Shown: positions 38,190 to 50,669, counted from the stretch's first letter. The stretch is DNA of 64,000 nt from Fasciolopsis buskii (GCA_008360955.1 LUCM01003403.1:57177-121176), one strand, 5' to 3'. The notes: generated from the sequence alone by a model not told the origin. Made by a program: numbers and translations.

Positions 38190-39540
38190 AAAACAGGCCA
38201 CTCAGCGTTCGCACCACCGAATTCTGTTCCGAGCCTTGTCTCTCACCGTCTCCAACCAACAATAATCCTCATCTCTCAGGCCCCAATCACGAACGAGAGG
38301 AGTACCAACCGAGGCCAAAGCCGAAACTGACTTCTTCATACTTCTACACCAAGTCATAGACTGGCCGCCACACCACTTCTTCCAGCCTTATCCAACACCT
38401 ACAGAAAGAGAACGAAAAGGTAGACTGTGCACAGCAATACGCAATAAATGCCCAAGCCACTGAAGTCGATGTAGAGCGATTACCTCAGTCAGAAGACGAC
38501 TGTCTGTACCCAACACACGAAGACGCACCTCGTCGTTGCTCAACCGATGATCCCATCAGAAATGAACAATGATTAGGAGACATCGGTGGTGAAAAACAGA
38601 AAATCATCGGACATCCTCAACAAGGATACGCAGAGTCTTGCAACCATAGAGTATAACACTACGAACTGTGGTACTATGCACCCTTTCCTTGAAGGGAACT
38701 CGCGACAAGTGTCGTAGATTCGAGAAAGCCGCTCTGGTTTTCGCAATTCGTGATGTGGCCTACTCCCCAACATCGTCAGCCATGCTCAAGCTCCCAAGGT
38801 ACTCGAAACTATTGATTATCTCTAACCGATCACCGGAAAAGATGAAAGCGGGTAAGGATTCAGCCAATCTGAATAAATTACCTTGCATTTTGAAGATGGA
38901 AAGCATATGCTTCAATCGCCAGACGGTCTAACGAGCGTTGAACTTCCTGTGCGTTGTCAAACAGCATGGCGATTCAAAACCTCTGTTCGTTGGGACGAGT
39001 TCAATTCTGCTGTCCAAGAGGCCAGATAGAGCATTCTGCAGAACATCCTCTATAATAAAGATGGAAAGAAATGGGGATATAGTGTAGGCTTGCCGTACTC
39101 CACCAGTGGAGAAGACGAGGGGTGTCAAAATCAGGATGCAAGCCCTAATCCGACCCGAGGTTTGACGATGCGATTCTTCGAGGACCAACAAGTTCTTCCC
39201 GATTACTCCATTCGCAAAACAAACAAGGCTGAGGTGCAGACCTATCAGCAGATTCAAAGGATACGTGAATGTTTATGAACATGATGACTATTGATCTTTG
39301 GGAGGTAAAACGGTGCTCTAACAGCTGTCGGACGGTGAGGATTTGATGGACGCATCCGGGACGGGTTTGCGCGAGATTACCCTTCACGCGTGTTGTACAA
39401 CCTGCGAAGAATGATTGACGGAAGCAGCTTTGACTCTATTTGGATTAGGCCAACACTCTTGTTGTTATCCCAGTCACGATGCAAGTCTGTTTTGAAGATG
39501 GGAAAACAATCGATTCCCCCACGAGGAGGTGAATTTCGTG
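38190..39540 (-). mobile_element. RTE-like non-LTR retrotransposon fragment (decayed reverse transcriptase)
   Basis: Read on the minus strand this is the reverse transcriptase and C-terminal region of an RTE-like LINE, with many frameshifts and stops. In order from high to low coordinates: ESKLLPSIILRRL (about 39.45-39.39 kb), CVHQILTVRQLLEHR (39.35), FESADRSA (39.25), GVRQAYTISPFLSIFIIEDV (39.1), LFDNAQEVQRSLDRLAI (38.95), then FEYLGS, RIAKTRAAFSNLRHL and VRSVILYGCKTL (38.8-38.6), LTEVIALHRLQWLGHLLRI (38.5-38.45), GWKKWCGGQSMTWCRSMKKS (38.4-38.3) and CWLETVRDKARNRIRW (38.27-38.21). These blocks follow the normal order of the family. The catalytic YADD segment expected near 38973 appears deleted. 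No APE endonuclease domain was seen upstream. It is dead and probably 5'-truncated. Confidence 0.88.
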
Positions 39541-40499
39541 AATTATTAGTTCTTCGAGAACAAAACTTGAACTTCTCTGACCATTTCCGTTCCTCCATTT
39601 TTAATTATCACTCGGAAAGCTCGCCGGAGGACGGCGTTTTATGATGTCCTAATGCTCGGATTTCCCTGAGGATCTCCGTCTGATTTGGCCGATCCATTTC
39701 TATAGACCACTGACACAACCTACTCTGGCCAACCGTCGCGCGGTGATGAAATTTTTTAAACCCCTTGCAGGCAGTCAAACTTGATTTGCACGAGTCAGTC
39801 AGCCGGTTACTTTAAACCTTGCATGATTATGAAGTTTACCTAGATCCAATGCGCCTAGTGTATGCGACTGCTCAGTGGAAACTGTCGAAGTTCTTTTCCT
39901 TGCCGGATAGTATCACCGTGACATTTTTGCGCTGTGTGCAAAGCCAAAACGAACGATTAGATCAGGTAGACTACAGAATCAAATGTGGACCATGACGAGC
40001 GAGGACCAAGCTGACCCATGTTGTTCGCAAAAGCCACTCTGATACATCATGTTCACGGAATTATTGGAAGCAGAAAAGCATCGCCCGTGCGCAGGCTATG
40101 GGACAGTTCTTTCCGTGTTGCTTTTTGTGTGGCCTACGCCACTTCGACCAGTTAACATGCGTCAGCACACTTTCCACATAGAGTTGCCAGTCGGCAGGAC
40201 CGAAAGAGTTCCCGGGCCTTCTTTAGGCATTGCTGATGATCCTTTATTTTTTACAGTACATTAGTGGTCCAAATTGTCAACTTGGCTGACAATGAAACAT
40301 GAAATCAAAATGTCAAACTCCAGTGATAAGGAACTTCTGGACTGCGACCAGACTCACACTTTCTAAAGTTCGTACAATCAAGAGAAGATATTCATTGGCA
40401 ACACCTTAACAGATTCGGTGAAGGAAGAAATAGGCCTACCTACAAAGACAAAGATTTCTATTCAAAGTGTTGTTCTGATCAAATTTCCGGGACGTAGGA
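39541..40499. other. no recognised gene
   Basis: No exon or repeat recognised. The 5' remainder of the RTE-like element, if present, is not visible here. Confidence 0.4.
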
Positions 40500-40662
40500 C
40501 AGGTGGTGGTCAAAAGCATAAGGCCGCGGGGTTTAGTCGTGGAGTTCGAATCCTGCCGCAGCCAGTCAGTCATTTTCCCCATTTGGCAGCGCACAGTTGA
40601 CCTTGGGCCCTTTCCTAAAAAGTGACTCAACTGATTATTTCATTAACAAATTAGTTAAAAAG
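40500..40662 (+). repeat. tRNA-derived SINE, copy 6
   Basis: Plus orientation. Head GGTGGTGGTCAAAAGCATAA, B box GGAGTTCGAATCCTGCCG, body CATTTGGCAGCGCACAGTTG and GGGCCCTTTCCTAAAAAG, tail ATTTCATTAACAAATTAG ending in an A-rich run. Because it is nearly complete it is useful for defining the 3' end of the family. Confidence 0.8.
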
Positions 40663-43320
40663 ATGAAAAATGCGTTGATTTTATATGGGTGAGCAAAAAG
40701 GTGACGTGCATCTATTAAAGTCCAATTTCTCCAGGCAACAGAGAGCCACTAAACACCTAGTAGGTGTACGTAATTAAGTCGAACGAGAAAAGCGCACGCT
40801 TATTGTATATCAAATGCTCTTCCTACACGGAAAAATACCGGCCATACGTGCGTTGCTTTCATGCTTTAAACCAAATAGTGAAATTCCTTTGTACTAGTCC
40901 ATGTTTGTTCAAGTCTTAAAATGATTCATTTGTGACGGTTCCGAACAGAAACAGGTGGGCAAAGATTCACTGACTCCGGCCAATTTCTACAGCAGACACT
41001 TTTTGGGGTTTGCTGAGCTGCCTTAAGCCCATTCACGTATGGAATCCTGGTTGCACGATCAAATTGCAACGGTTTGTTGTTGCAATCAGTTATTTGTCTC
41101 CATCCACCCATCTTCGTATTTAAAATAAAACTAGCTGATCTTGAATTGTAGAAGCAGAAGTAATTGGGACATTAGTGGCCGTGTTGAACCCAATGAACAC
41201 AAACCATTGGTACCATTCACATCATGGACGTCGGTAATGAAAACATTTATTGTTTTGAGGGGATGTGGAGTTCAAAATTATTCCACTTTTTTGCTCATAC
41301 AAAGTTCCAAATATTCAAATCAGCCCAATCGTAAAAATTGCCCGGTGCAAGGTCGCAAGAAAACAAAAGATGACTGAATGCGTTTTCCGCAGTTTAACCG
41401 AGAGACGTATTTGTGTTGGTTTGATGTTTCTAATCGCTGATTTTGTACACTGGTGGTTTCCGTAATCTTGTTCAAATAAGATAACTCTAGTGGCTGGATG
41501 ACCGTGCTATTTCAGGTACCCGTCAAGTACTGACTGTTATCAATGAGGTTGGAAAGTGATGCTTTTGTGGCTCATAGGGGCTGACTTTCGTGCGGTTCGG
41601 ATTGCCATGATTGGTGATTCGTTGGCAGGCATGTTTAATCACCAATCCAAGTGATATTTCCAGTGCTAGTGAGCGGTTGACGAATACAAACGAAATACCT
41701 TGGTAGTTCCCTACGGAAAGAACGGATTGGATACGGACATCTAGGTTTTAATGTGCATACAGAGATTTTACAGCCCAGTGAATCATGAAAATATTTCTTC
41801 AGCTTAACTGGACGTTTTGGTCAATCGAAAGCTTTGAAATAAAGTTCACGACCATTTCTCACTGGCAAAAACTGTGAACATGTAGGACGGATGCACTCTT
41901 TGAAGGTAATTTTTTGTTTACATGGGAGCTGATCACCCCAGCTATGTCACTTCACCGGTTACGACGCTCATGCTTGTGCGACAAGACCATAAAATCCATA
42001 AGAAACTGGAAATTCATTTGTAATATTTGTGTGTATATGTGTGCGAGCGTGCAATCGTCTGTACTTATAAGGTTCTTGCCTCGTTCGCGGTGATCTCGAC
42101 ATAAGTTTTACGGTTCCAAGCTTCTACAGAAATTGAGGCAAGATGCAATGATAAAATAAGGGGTTACCGTTCATCATCTTCAGCCCAAACCTAATCCGGT
42201 GTTGATAAGCCGATGGCCTGAGACGACGTCAAACAGTTGGTACAAATACACCTCCGTTATTGTCTGAAGTTCATTCACATCGTGATGTTGCGGACAATTA
42301 TAATGGTCCGCCAAAGATTAATGCTAACCTAAATTGATTAACTCACCTATATTTTTAATAGCAAACTTCCTGTGGGATAAAACTTCCCATCATTCGGCAA
42401 CCCTGGAATATTGTGACAAACTCCGGTCTGGTTCAGTCGTTGTCAGCGGCTTGGGTAAAATTTACTGCCATCAAACCAAAACGATCATGGGCATGGGGTA
42501 TCAGATTGCACATAGCATCTTTGACCACTGGACAAGCCGATGGAAGCAGTTCACCGACTGTGTTCAAGCAGAGAAAACAGATTGAAAAATGTCACCTTAT
42601 AATAACCACGTGATTGTCGACAAGTTGACGAAACCGGAACATCGGTGTACTAACCGGAGGGCAATTAACTAATAGAGAAAACAACTCCAACGCTGAGGCA
42701 TCCGATTATGACATGATCCATAACAAACAGGCTTCGAGATGACGTATCATTGTCTAGCGCCATACCATTTGCGAATCTACTGGGCATACACCGCACTTCT
42801 TGTGTAATTGGGCGGAAATATTTTTGGCTTGTGGTTTACGTTCGCATCATGCAGGCTGCAACCAATCACTACATCGGACTTTGGTCATGACTTAAAGGAA
42901 ACTGTGGTAAGGACAGCATGAAGCGGATAGACAGCACCTGAGAGAAAACTGTCTTAAGTAGGAACAGTACTGGGATCGTGAGATTCACGATACACCCTTA
43001 GACGTTGGGACAAAGAGTTCTTTCAGCCTAACACCACGTCCGTCCCAGGTAGGGCGAAAACCGTGCGTAGTGGAACAAACCATCTTCGAATTTTGATCAG
43101 TCCAACCGAAGTCTGGGCGGAAACGATCATTTCCAAGAAACAAGAATTACTTAAAACACTCCTGAAATGGATTCGATGTTCTGAATCTCTCTTTTCTGAT
43201 CGGGTCCAGATGAAGAGTACGGAGTATTGTTAAGGGTAAGGATTAAGTAATCGTAGCAACCGAATATGCATATTTCAATTACTGATCAACCTTGTGCCCG
43301 CGTGGTGCAACGATTAACAC
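40663..43320. other. no recognised gene
   Basis: No supported exon or repeat. Short alternating GT/TA runs occur near 42030-42045. Overlapping plus-strand frames at 41141-41465 and 42334-42613 have no borders. Confidence 0.4.
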
Positions 43321-43559
43321 CTTCTCCATCTGTGTACGCCCACACCACCGGATCTTTCAGATGAAGACAAAGAATTGGTTTGATGAACCGCTAATCTGTA
43401 ACGATTTTCTCGAAGGTTTGCTATTACATCAGTTGGCCATTTTTCGTGTCCGTATATTCTCGTATCTGCATCGGATTCGCTTTCTAAGTTGCTCCTCCAG
43501 GCTTGGAGAACCGGATAACTTAATCCATTTGGTAGGATTTCCCTCAAATCTAACGTCCG
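43321..43559 (-). CDS. candidate internal exon, unknown protein
   Basis: On the minus strand a good acceptor (TTCTGTTACTTATTGATAACCAG|CGG, pyrimidine-rich) opens a 239-base block in phase 0. It runs to a donor-like GGAGAAG|GTGTTA at 43321, ending in phase 2. The 79 residues are polar and protein-like: RTLDLREILPNGLSYPVLQA, then WRSNLESESDADTRIYGHEK and WPTDVIANLRENRYRLAV. No membrane segment and no recognised domain. Its acceptor phase (0) fits the phase in which the coding-like block at 47887-48150 would end, so both could be exons of one minus-strand transcript. The donor is only moderately good, and an alternative GGC|GTACAC lies just before it. Confidence 0.42.
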
Positions 43560-46500
43560 CTGGTTATCAATAAGTAACAGAAATTTGAAATAAGAAATGG
43601 TTTCAACAACGTGTTTTCTTAACCGATCTTTCACAATGCATCGCGAGGTGAATGAAAGCACCGATTTAGGAATCATCTGGTTAGCAAATCTCATTCCTTA
43701 ACTCTCAGACTAATCCAGTATGTTGTTTATTTATATATCTAAGAACTTTTATGATTTTTCGGCAATAAGTATAGACAAACCCATTTGATTATGACTGTTT
43801 GTCATCCTAACCTGATTCAGTGTTAACCAGGAAACATTTGAATAGTAACCATCACGTCCGTATTTTTTGAGTCTTCAAGAATCTAATTCTGAAGCAGGCG
43901 TCCCCATGTCCCCATCACCTAGGCACTCGTTTTCTTACATGGGAATCTTGCCGTGAAAAGAAAGCTTTCAAAACTAGTTTAAATCCTTAATGATCTATAA
44001 GATTTACATTTGATATACTGAAAACCTGCAAGTAGAACCCGTATGATAACGTACACTAGATATCAGTGCGCCTGACTTCTCGTAGTGAGTTCGAAACACC
44101 AGCTGGATCAATTCTGGTAAGCTATCTGGTATCAGTTGATGTTTAGTTGGACTTAAAGCCTTTCACTGCAATGCATCCTATCAGTCGCAAATTTGGGCAG
44201 ACGTTTTCTATGCACACGTACACGCACTGTTAGGAGAATGCTGTGCAGCCCGGTATTTCGGGGACAATATCAAACATTTGTGCATAAAACAAACAAGGAG
44301 TCGAAACGTGAAACAAATTTCGCATAAACGAATCCCAAATGAGGTCTTTGAGAATATGATATGTTCTTCAATGAGCCTGATTGCCTCCAGTCCCCGTTTC
44401 TTCTCACGAAAATGGACGTCTTCGCGTCTGGTCGTAACGAGTAAAACGTCGATTTTGTGTGCGGTGTTCAGATGTGGACTGCATTAAAAAGGTCTACTGT
44501 CTGACGCAACGAAGTAGTTACTAGTAAAATTTACAAACTGTTGCACTGGTAAGCAAGAAATTAGTTTCAGTGCAATTAGCTTTAATGGAAAAACGACTTC
44601 CCCACATAAGAATGTGCACCTCGGTGTCTTGCTCATAATTGCGCAGTTGAAGATCGGGTTGGTTGGTCATCAGAAAGAGACATTTCCAATGCAGCAAGAA
44701 AATACTTGATCACAGTCTATCGGAATTCTGCCATTCTGTTCACTGAGGGGCATGTGAATTCAATATGACTTACGACTGATCAGATTCCTTTTATGGTTGA
44801 TGCTTTCTTGGGTTCATAAAGTCAATGCCGATTTAGTGACCTCCTGGCAGTAATCCAGGGTCTCTTTTTCCAGTATTTCCTCTGGAAGTTCGTTCCGGTT
44901 GTTTTCGGAAAGCTTGAATCAAACAATCAGCCAAAGTGAGGTTCGCGCAGTCGAAACACAACCCACATCGTTCATGCTGCCGTGGATACACAAGCACATT
45001 CATTACCTCACAAGTACTGACAAGTGTCTTTTTCCGAAATTAAATATCCTCTTTCCAGTCAGCACTGGCTGTTATTCTACCCTTTTTTATTAAACAACAC
45101 TTCAAGGTTTATATTGACAGATACAATCGGCTGGCAATCTTTGTTGCCTGTTCTTCAACCTGTAAAATTCACCGAATCGCGTTAACTCGTCGTGTCCTTT
45201 GTTCTGATGTGTAATCGAAGCAGTTGTTATGACATTGCAGGGATTACCCCGATCGATAAGCTGAGCGATAAGTAAGTGTAATCATCGAAAAGTGATTTGA
45301 TTTTGACTAATAAACATATGTCTCATTTCTCCTCAATTTGGCTTTTCTTACTAGAGCTAACGGGAACGGGCGATGACAGTCGGGCGATTGAATCAAGTGA
45401 GCATTTCCAGGACGAAATAGCTCGGATGTCTTCTTCCCATGTCATCCTTTCAAAATACTCGACATCAGCACTTGGATTCCAGTGCCTCATAACGTTTGCG
45501 TGACCAACTCTGGACCACCATAATGGACAGAAGAGGACGAGTGTTCCGACCGTAGGTATGTCAATTCGTAGCATTCCTATTTCTCATGGTCGTAAAGTAA
45601 TAGATGTTGCAACGGTTATGCTCGTATAGATTTTATGAACATCCGAACTAAAACCTTTTTTCCAGAGGGCACATTTGTTCGCGATTCCCACTGTGGAACA
45701 TGTAACAGATTTTGTGAGCCTCAGCAAACGCAGACCATCGCGATTTCCCTATCACTGGTCGGACTAATTAAAATTCATACGTGCTGAGCTATACTAGTCA
45801 CCGGTTTCCAGTGCTTTGTCAGCGTCGTGTTTCGCTTTGTAGGGCTAACCAAGGAATTCGTCAACTTCGATTTTTCCCAACGCGGGGGATGAGGATCAGG
45901 GTTTGATGAGTAATCAATGACGTAGCGACTAAGACTGGAGTAGCTGATATTCCTGGGGGGGTCACATCAACAGCATGTTTTTCTCTTCTTCTCTCGTACA
46001 CAAACACACACATACACTGGTATACTTTTTTAATCGCAGTTCAGGTGATCCTAGATAAGCAATCAGATTTGTGCAACTACAAACATCAAGCCAATATAGT
46101 CTCGTACGAATAAAACACTTCTCACGTGTCACATGATCTACGTGAGATTCAATTCTAGTACGATTCTGAAAGGATGGACAAACAAATGGGGCAAATCCAA
46201 TTTCAGTCGGTTCCCATCAGAAAAGTCGAATTTCCACCGAACAATTCCAAGCTTACAAAATTCGGTTTGCTCGTAATTTGGCCTTGCAATGAACGTTTTC
46301 AAATGGCAGTGGTGCTCCCGTTACCCGACATGGTCCACGAATAAGTCGTGATTGCTTATGATATCTATCGCAGAATGTGATATCTTACCTAAACTGGCTC
46401 GTGGACAATCGGGCACTGGACGAATGATCAAGAGAGTACGTGCGTCCCCGTCCACCTGCCTAGTAGTGTTCGTCGATCGGTGTCATGGGCACTACAATAA

Positions 46501-47886
46501 GTTAGGATATGATTGATATGGGTGTTCTAATTCGGATTGACGCAAAGCCAGCAGGCCTGAAAAAAACTCATCCGTTTTGTGGAATAAGTTTCAAAAGAGC
46601 ACAAAAAATCCACCGCGTTGTCTGTACACCCGAGTAAGTCTCCATCGTTGGACTAGAAAAAGGCAAAAACCAGCGTCCTGTTGCCATTTTTTGTTTGCCT
46701 CAGACTGTGGCGTATAAAATGGCTTTGCTCGTTTTTTTTGTTTTATTTACCACTAAAAGTGCATTCGTTTACGCCACTAGAATGTGATTGCTCGACCAAA
46801 AGTCATGCCATTGGAGAGAATTTATGGGGAGATCACTTCCACTAATTTCCAATCTAGCAATTTAGACAAGTTTTGATGGAAACGAAACACCACGGAAGTG
46901 TTGGCGATTAAGAACATGGTGAAATTATGTAAACAATGCAATGCCTTTTGTTAATTTTGAATTTGGAAATGCTAAACTACCGTTTTCCTAATGCTTTACA
47001 ATCCTTGTAAAACTTGCCTTGAGAAAGCCTACCATCGGTGTAAGGAAAAGTTGAGATGTTTTATCCAAATTAAGAATATGCAGACTCTTCAAGGCAGTTT
47101 AGCAAAGTACCATCTACTTCGCCTGTTAGTACATGCTTGCTTCCTTACTTTTTTAAACTTTTGACATTTCCACACGTTGACGAATGAACCCTAGCTAAAA
47201 ACCCTCGTCAAAATCTTTTTGTCAACCGTTAGTTCTGTATCGTTCCTACAACTGAATGAGTTATCCATCAGACTGTACAGTCACTATGTCTACGTGTAAA
47301 AAAATCCGAGCAAAATAGTTTCCGGTAGAATTTGTTTTTTTTTTTCGAGTCCTTGTACGACTGTGCATCAACGTGTCGCTCGCGTGTTTCGACACGTTCT
47401 GCTTCTCATTCCAAATCGTCTCGAGTTGACATCGACGGAAATTCGACTATACTGCATCTGACACGTATCCGTGTCTGTGCTGATTTTCTGTTTGACCTAG
47501 CGTGACAAATGGAAATCAGCCGATTAACGAGTTTTATTTCTCGTTTCTGAGATGCAGGGTGCAATCGTTTTTCATTTTGACTAAAATGCAGATATCTGTG
47601 TTCAGTCTGTTAGTGCAGTACAATACAATACAACACACTATATTATGATATAAGACAAAACAATAGTACCCATTATAGAATAAAACATCACACCTCCTCT
47701 GGTCCCGGTAACAGGGTAGACCAATTCACGTTTTCGAACTTAGTAATCACGTTAAACCAACCAAAAAAAATTGGAAATAAGACATGAAAACTGAATCCTG
47801 ATACACAGATGCCTGAAAGTTTGTATACATAGGTAAAATTGGATGAGAGCGAGTATGATAACAATTGGGAACATGGCGGCGGGAAC
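43560..47886. other. no recognised gene; possible intron
   Basis: More than 4 kb with no supported exon or repeat. If the minus-strand gene model is right this is one of its introns. A short CA-rich patch lies near 46000-46015. Imperfect ACAAT and TATTATGATA motifs occur near 47610-47690. Confidence 0.4.
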
Positions 47887-48150
47887 TTGAGAGGTTGGCG
47901 TGACAGAAACGACACAGGAATGAATGCACACATTGAAGCTCAAGGCGGGATTGTTCATCTCCCATGTTCCATTCAGCTGAGACTGGTCGTGACGTGGTAA
48001 AATAAAACAAAACTGGTCCCTATTCGCAAACTTGACTGCGGTGTTCTCTGCTAGTCCAATTTCTAATTTTGCACGATGATGACAAGTGGCTGAGAGGAAG
48101 TAACGTTTAATAGTCAACAGAGATTCAATAGGAGAAACAACACGACAAAC
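47887..48150 (-). CDS. candidate internal exon, extracellular-type domain
   Basis: On the minus strand a very good acceptor (CTTTCTGTCGATTTTGTCAG|GTT) opens a frame in phase 0. It reads VCRVVSPIESLLTIKRYFLS, then ATCHHRAKLEIGLAEN and RDQFCFILPRHDQSQLNGTW. It contains several Cys and one N-glycosylation sequon (NGT). The right end is uncertain: donor-like sites are AAT|GTGTGC (exon end 47932), CAA|GTTCCC (47887, used here) and ACCTAT|GTATAC (47829). In the last case the exon would include a hydrophobic stretch, FPIVIILALIQFYLCIQTF, which could span a membrane. The phase-0 entry matches the phase-0 exit of the block at 49154-49279. Confidence 0.4.
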
Positions 48151-48284
48151 CTGACAAAATCGACAGAAAGACGGCGGTAGAGATTTTAAGACCGAATGTT
48201 CCACAAAAGGAAATCAAGCAGCTAAAAAATGATGAACCACTTGTAAAAACGTATTTGAAGTCAGTGTTTGAGGTGGTGTTCCGT

Positions 48285-48450
48285 TACGGCTGTGGTCAAG
48301 CGGATAAAGTAGTGCCGTTTGGACTTGAAGGTCTCGGGTACGAATCCTCCCACCGCCAGTCAACGTCCCCACTTGGCAGACCGCAGCTGGCCGCAGCCCC
48401 AGTTCTAGAAGATGAAGTATATTGTTAGTTGATTGACAAAGAAAGCAAAA
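48285..48450 (+). repeat. tRNA-derived SINE, copy 7 (well preserved)
   Basis: Plus orientation. A box GCTGTGGTCAAGCGGATAAA, B box TCGGGTACGAATCCTCCCAC, body CCACTTGGCAGACCGCAGC and GGCCGCAGCCCCAGTTCTAG, tail ATTGTTAGTTGATTGACAAA and an A-rich end with AAAAGATT-type repeats. It preserves the RNA polymerase III internal promoter layout best among the plus-strand copies. Confidence 0.85.
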
Positions 48451-49153
48451 AGATTAGAAGAAAAATGAACAAATTACAAACAACGAAATGTTGGACAATT
48501 CCTTCGACCTGGGAAACTGATGATTACTGACTTTGGCAGTCGCATTAGACAAATGTGCTCCAATAGGAAAACACATACATTGAAGTACATGTGCTTTTTC
48601 ATCCAAGGGAGATGAGAGCAGTTCGGGGTCACATCCAAATCCTATCCCGATTAACAGATGTTCGCAACTCCGTCCCTCAAGCATTCGGATATTGTGGAAC
48701 TTGTAAACATCAAAGAGAATCGAAAGGTTTGTGCAACAGTACTGGCAAAGGTTGTTTTTGTGTATGTGAACAGCCAGCTAGTTATCCTGTTTAAAACGGT
48801 TTCTGAAAAAACGGTCGAACGGCACATGGGTAAGGGTTTTCAAACATCTGAGCTAGTCTAACAAAATAATTATGCACGATGGACAACAGTGAGTTGTTGT
48901 TGTTGTGGTACAGAGCCATTTTGGAGAGAGCAAAACTAATTTTTCGATGAGACTGAAAAGATCATGTGAATTTGCGCCTACTGATCCTCATATTACGACA
49001 CTACAGACAGTTCAGTGAGGAATGGGAAGCAATCTCGAGACCCGTGATGTGATAATCTGACAGTGGAAAGCTTTGAATTGGATCGTGAACAAAATGTGAC
49101 CCATGTGGTCTGTATAGGTGCAAGTCAAGTGATGCAGTCCTGTACAGCCTCAC

Positions 49154-49279
49154 GTTGGCCTGCGTAGACAAACAACTTGACGACAAGCGATCGTTAAATC
49201 CAAACATTCCGCAAAAGCCATTGAACAGAACGCATTCCACAAACTGGGGTAGTTCTAACTTTCCATACAAAATCATCGG
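49154..49279 (-). CDS. candidate internal exon, cysteine-containing
   Basis: On the minus strand an acceptor (GAGTTGTGTTTACAG|CCG) and a strong donor (CAGGCCAAC|GTGAGG) enclose exactly 42 codons, phase 0 at both ends. The peptide is PMILYGKLELPQFVECVLFN, then GFCGMFGFNDRLSSSCLSTQ and AN. It has three Cys and several aromatic residues, as in a disulfide-bonded extracellular domain. It sits between 49749-49987, which exits in phase 0, and 47887-48150, which enters in phase 0, so the three join without breaking frame. The opposite strand is also open here, which lowers confidence. Confidence 0.4.
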
Positions 49280-49748
49280 CTGTAAACACAACTCGGACGT
49301 GTTTCCCTTCTGTTTTGTCCTTGTTGACTTTGTTTGCCAGGTCCGGGTCGAAGCCGATTCGGTGTTTACTTTTAACTCGTATCCGCTTGTTACCGTGACT
49401 GACCGAATTTAGTAAACTAATTGGAAGTGATTCTTGAGGAACACTGTCGATGAATAATGAAGAATAAGATAACTCTGGAAATCATGGCTTCCCGCTGAAG
49501 AACGTGTGTTTTAGAATTTTGTTATCGTTATCGTGAACTTCAGTTATTGGAATGAACATTGTTCAGTCGCGGGCCTCCCGCCCAGTCAAGAAGGCTAGAA
49601 GGACGAAATGGCCTCTGGCCGAACAATACGACTGCCCTTGCGGTCGGTCTAATTCCAGTTCTGTGTTTTACTCCACTGGAGTCAGATGGCTTTGCCAGTC
49701 AGTCCTGCTCTTCTGGGTGCAACCGTGCTTCATATTTATGTAACTCAC

Positions 49749-49987
49749 TTCATTGAAACAAAGCGGCCCTGGATATTTGGGATGTGTTGGTCTCCTCGCC
49801 GTGCAGTTGGTGCAGTTCACTTTGTCAGCAAAACAGGGTGAGGTGACGCTACCAGCCGGTGTCAAAAGTGTTGTTTTGACGCGACCAGCCATATGACATT
49901 GTGGATGGAGCAGGTTTGGGAAACAGAACCACCCAACAAGCACGTCAGCATTCAAGGAAATAACGGACTGGTTGCAAACCAGAATGA
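49749..49987 (-). CDS. candidate internal exon, N-glycosylated Cys-rich domain
   Basis: On the minus strand an acceptor (CTTCGTGGTTTGCAG|TC) and an excellent donor (TTCAATGAA|GTGAGTTAC) bound 239 bases, entering with two bases of a codon and leaving in phase 0. The peptide includes ILVCNQSVISLNADVLVG, WFCFPNLLHPQCHMAGRVK and KVNCTNCTARRPTHPKYPG, ending PLCFNE. Six Cys and three sequons (NQS, NCT, NCT) in about 80 residues point to a secreted or ectodomain region. The family is not recognised. The donor is the strongest splice signal in this gene model. A plus-strand open frame (49893-50273) overlaps its left half and is probably a shadow. Confidence 0.45.
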
Positions 49988-50262
49988 CTGCAAACCACGA
50001 AGCAAGGTGGCGAACCAACCATTCGCCCTAATTGTGAAGCAAGGAATAAGTGGTCTAGTTTTCATGACACGTTCAGAGGCGAACAGGGGAGGCGTTCGAA
50101 GTGAAGATCAAAGAAGAAACAATGTGCTCGAGAGACGAAGGTCAATCGGTCACTGGGCTCTATCCTGTGTGTACCTACATATGTCGTTTGATTACAACGA
50201 AAAAACTGTGATGTTGAGCAGCAAGAGACCGCTTGATCGTTCTCGCGTAATTGGGTGGGGTA

Positions 50263-50433
50263 GGATCGAATGAGAATCGAAAAGATCGACTGGCAGGGTT
50301 AGAGTTAGCGGCTGAGAAAATGGAGAAGCAGTATGCAGCAGTTGACTCCGAGAGGATTGCACGTTTTGACAACTCACTTCGGACGAAGGTCGCACAAGGC
50401 CATGATAATGATGATGCCGTACAAAACAATTAA
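50263..50433 (+). CDS. candidate last exon, charged helical peptide
   Basis: A plus-strand frame opens after a TAA at about 50250. It may start at an acceptor GGGTGGGGTAG|GA and ends in TAA at 50431-50433. The peptide looks like real coding sequence and is strongly helical and charged: SNENRKDRLAGLELAAEKME, then KQYAAVDSERIARFDNSLRT and KVAQGHDNDDAVQNN. No family recognised. It lies on the strand opposite to the candidate exons at 49749-49987 and 53848-54077, so either it belongs to a separate gene or one of these calls is wrong. The minus strand also has overlapping open frames, but they are Ser/Leu/His-rich and less protein-like. Confidence 0.35.
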   Translation, partial: GSNENRKDRLAGLELAAEKMEKQYAAVDSERIARFDNSLRTKVAQGHDNDDAVQNN

Positions 50434-50669
50434 AGCTCAAGGTCAGGATATTGGTATGAAAAAAATATTTCAACATAGAATTGTCTTTATCTACCAAGTA
50501 GACTTAAAAGTAATACGACATCCTGACATTGAATATTGTACCTGATTGAGAGAAGACTTTCCGAGAAATTATATGCATCGAGGTGTTGGAAATTTCCCGA
50601 CCGAATCGGCGGTGCACGCCGATCATCCAGCATGTTCGTGGAGAGCTGAATTGCACAAGGAAGAACTCA

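Noticed and set aside
43290..43330. tRNA-like GTGGTGCAACGATTAACACC
   Set aside because: No B box at the right distance, and it overlaps the end of a better exon candidate.
43292..43573. Plus-strand frame of 93 codons
   Set aside because: Probably a shadow of the minus-strand candidate exon 43321-43559, which has a good acceptor and more protein-like composition.
48285..48360. Possible functional tRNA gene
   Set aside because: It has A and B boxes but no acceptor stem pairing, and the same body follows in nine other copies, so it is a SINE head.
49893..50273. Plus-strand frame of 126 codons
   Set aside because: It overlaps the better-supported minus-strand block at 49749-49987, has no splice borders, and is of mixed composition.
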